Source: Vanessa cardui
Taxonomy: Eukaryota > Arthropoda > Insecta > Lepidoptera > Nymphalidae
Assembly: GCF_905220365.1 (NCBI RefSeq)
Contig: NC_061129.1
Coordinates: forward strand, 9,920,803-9,984,802
Length of the DNA: 64,000 bases
Direction of reading: 5' to 3'
In this document: positions 61,616 through 64,000 of the stretch, in pieces
Layout: each line of letters starts with the position of its first letter
How positions within the stretch are numbered: the stretch's first letter is position 1
Notes under the pieces: model-generated
The model's input: only the letters and a program-made list of their open reading frames with translations
Told to the model about the DNA's origin: nothing
Database searches by the model: none
Position numbers and translations under genes: made by a program

Positions 61616-64000
61616 TTAGTTTCTATTCGATCGACTTGGGCTAATACTCTATTAAATATATTGAAAAATAATTACGTGTTCTAAAAATAACATATTTTAA
61701 GTGATTAATGATAGAGCAAGCACATTGTCAAAATAATGATTAATTGCGGTCACTCCGGTCACACATTTACAAAATTTAATTTGTTTACAAGATCATTAGT
61801 TAAAGGGAGTATAAATATGGAGCCTTCCAATGTTTTTAGTAGCGAAATTTGCTCTTAAATTGTGTTTTTATTACAGATTTGTCGCTCATTTAACACAATT
61901 GCTTATTAACATTATCCATTTAATGTGTATGGTAGAGTGTCCACATATTTAAAACTCAATGATACATAGAACCGTAGTGCTTTTAATATAATGAATATAT
62001 ACTGATAATTGAAATAAAATATGATACAGCTCGTAAATCTAATGACCTAAAACAATAAACGATAAAATTATGATATTAGTTTTAAATTCAGTCTTTATAC
62101 AAACCAATAAAGGTACAGGTCTGCATTTATAATAAACTAGCTGACTCAGTATTGGTTGTAATAATATTCTTCTCGTTTGAACGAATCCCAGTTGTTATAA
62201 CAAATAAAAATCAAAACCTGTATGTGCCAATTTTATCATTATCGGTCAAGGTCTAAATAGCGTGAAACATGAATGAACACAAATTTTTACATTTACGGCC
62301 GTGAACCCAGTCTCAATATTCATAACAAATATGTACATACAGGTATTAAGATCATACGAATAGACGGTAAAGAGAAATGCGATTCAATATTGGCAATCAT
62401 GGCTGAACATATTCACTACAAAGAAATACTACAAATCTCGCCTGTTGCGAGCCCGTTTATTTTACAAAAAGTAACAACAGCAGCAACGACGCGGAAATTC
62501 TGATAGCGAAACATTGAAATACGATGTTTCTTTGTTATGTTTCGGACGAAAGAAAAAACGTACAACAATGTTTTGAAACTATTTCCGGAATGTTGTTATG
62601 ACATTCGAAAAAACAACTTTTAATTTAAAAATATTTCACACTCTTTATAAGCAATTTAATTAATTATTGCAGGAAAGATTACAAAAGTCAACTTAAAATT
62701 TAAATAAAGTCACCGAAATAGCTTTGCTGAATTAATTTTAATAAGTAACTTTGTTGGATATTTATGACAATTTGAAGGAATTATGTTAACCTAAATAAAC
62801 TTAGAATATACTGTTTTGAAAGGTCGCGACCTAAATTCAGCAAGATTTGTAATTCATTTCACTTTAATGACAGAGTTGATATTATGAGAGATCCTTTGTT
62901 TAAATAGCTTCTTTGTCAGCAAGCAACCCGACTTCATTTCAGTTATTTAAAAAAATGTCTTTGACAGACTAGCCAGCGATCTATGTATATAAAAACATAT
63001 TAGTTGTACTTATTATTAATATTGTATCTATTCCGTTAAATGTATTATTTGTTTCAATTTTTTAGAAATTTAGAAATAAAAACTTCGACTAAGTAATAAA
63101 AGTTCAAATATTTGTTCCCATAACGTACTGGCTATCTATATCGTCTTCTTTTATGAAAAAAAAATGTAGCTTATATTTTTAGTCTATCTGTGATTTTTGC
63201 ATGTACATTTAACCCATATATTCACGTATACATCCATACTCCATTCATTCATTGTATCGTCGTACTGAAAAGAGTATTAGGGGATTAAAGAGCAAGGACG
63301 CAAAAGTAACATTAATTAATTCTGGGCACTTTTTTTAGAAACCGTACCTCGACCTTGACCTTTTCAAAGGTAAGAAGTTAATTATAATACAAAAACGAAA
63401 TTGGATAAATGCTGCATGTTTGAAAAAGGAAATAAGTTAAATAACTGATAAACAACAACACTGAAAATAAATCAAAATCCCTTTTTTATGTTTATGACAT
63501 TAAAATAGAATATGATAATAAAATAAAAATGATTGTTTGAATATATTTTTTCTAAAAACTTTCCATGTTCAGAATTGTCGATTTTTTGTAAGTTTTTGTA
63601 TTATTCCTCTCAAATACCTTAATAAGCGCGAAAAAGCTTCATTTACCTTTTCGCGACCTTTGTATATAAATAACATTTCCTGGTTTCAATTCTTATCGCC
63701 TACGCCATTAGAGCACTTAAGCTTATTAAATTAAATTTACCAATATTGATTATGACATTTCATCGAATATGAAGCACTCGGTTAACAAATATAGAATCCC
63801 GAACCAAATCTTTGTTAGCGGAGAGATGAAAATGGACCAAGTTTAATTAAAAATTGAATCAAACGTGCAAACTCTATTCAGTCGCTGAAATTGCATCGAC
63901 CCATTTTATTATCTAGTTATTTAGTTACCCCATTTTATAGACAAAGCTCGTTGACATTCGTAACCTTGGAAACGAAGGATTTATCAAATAAATGAATATA

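Larger units (their letters stand above)
58942..64000. other. Intergenic or intronic DNA without a gene call
   Basis: AT-rich sequence with short chance open frames. Apart from the GC-rich islet at 60.1 kb and the degenerate SINE at 61.4 kb I see nothing that looks coding, structural RNA-like or mobile. Confidence 0.45.

Overview
This window looks like nuclear DNA from a lepidopteran, probably a nymphalid-type butterfly. It is AT-rich and almost entirely intronic or intergenic. It carries repeats I recognise from moth and butterfly genomes: a tRNA-derived SINE of the Metulj type with a (GTT)n tail, RTE-like and CR1/Jockey-like LINE 3' ends, a Penelope-like element, and a DNA element with internal inverted arms. 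No bacterial, phage or CRISPR features are present. No tRNA or rRNA gene was found. Identification rests on reading the sequence, without any database search.

Region 1 (1-26,951, minus strand) holds two exons of one gene, at 26,951-26,893 and 270-64. They have clean splice sites and compatible phases and are separated by a 26.6 kb intron; the gene continues off the left edge. The second exon encodes a proline/alanine/threonine repeat followed by a YMSM motif of the kind bound by PI3-kinase p85 SH2 domains. I do not recognise the gene. A young Penelope-like element with two identical 311-bp arms sits inside the giant intron, about 90 bp after its 5' splice site.

Region 2 (26,952-48,100) has no confident gene. 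It contains old LINE/SINE pieces and a few GC-richer islets that could be conserved non-coding DNA. A cysteine-rich candidate exon lies at 48,105-48,302 (plus strand).

Region 3 (49,864-57,800, plus strand) is the main discovery: a secreted-protein gene split into about 19 coding exons, most of them 12-105 nt. It begins with a signal peptide, and every later internal exon joins in phase 1, so any one could be skipped without changing the frame. The predicted full-length product is about 371 residues. It is highly charged, with several dibasic sites, three N-glycosylation sequons and one four-cysteine module confined to a single exon. At least two further strong phase-1 acceptors lead to short stop-terminated alternatives, and three 3' ends are possible. 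The longer introns are filled with transposable elements. I cannot match it to a known family; its architecture recalls schistosome micro-exon genes and aphid bicycle effector genes.

Region 4 (57,800-64,000) holds a coding-like, possibly terminal, exon at 58,354-58,620 with paired poly(A) signals about 300 bp downstream, a GC-rich islet near 60.1 kb, a degenerate SINE, and otherwise featureless AT-rich DNA.
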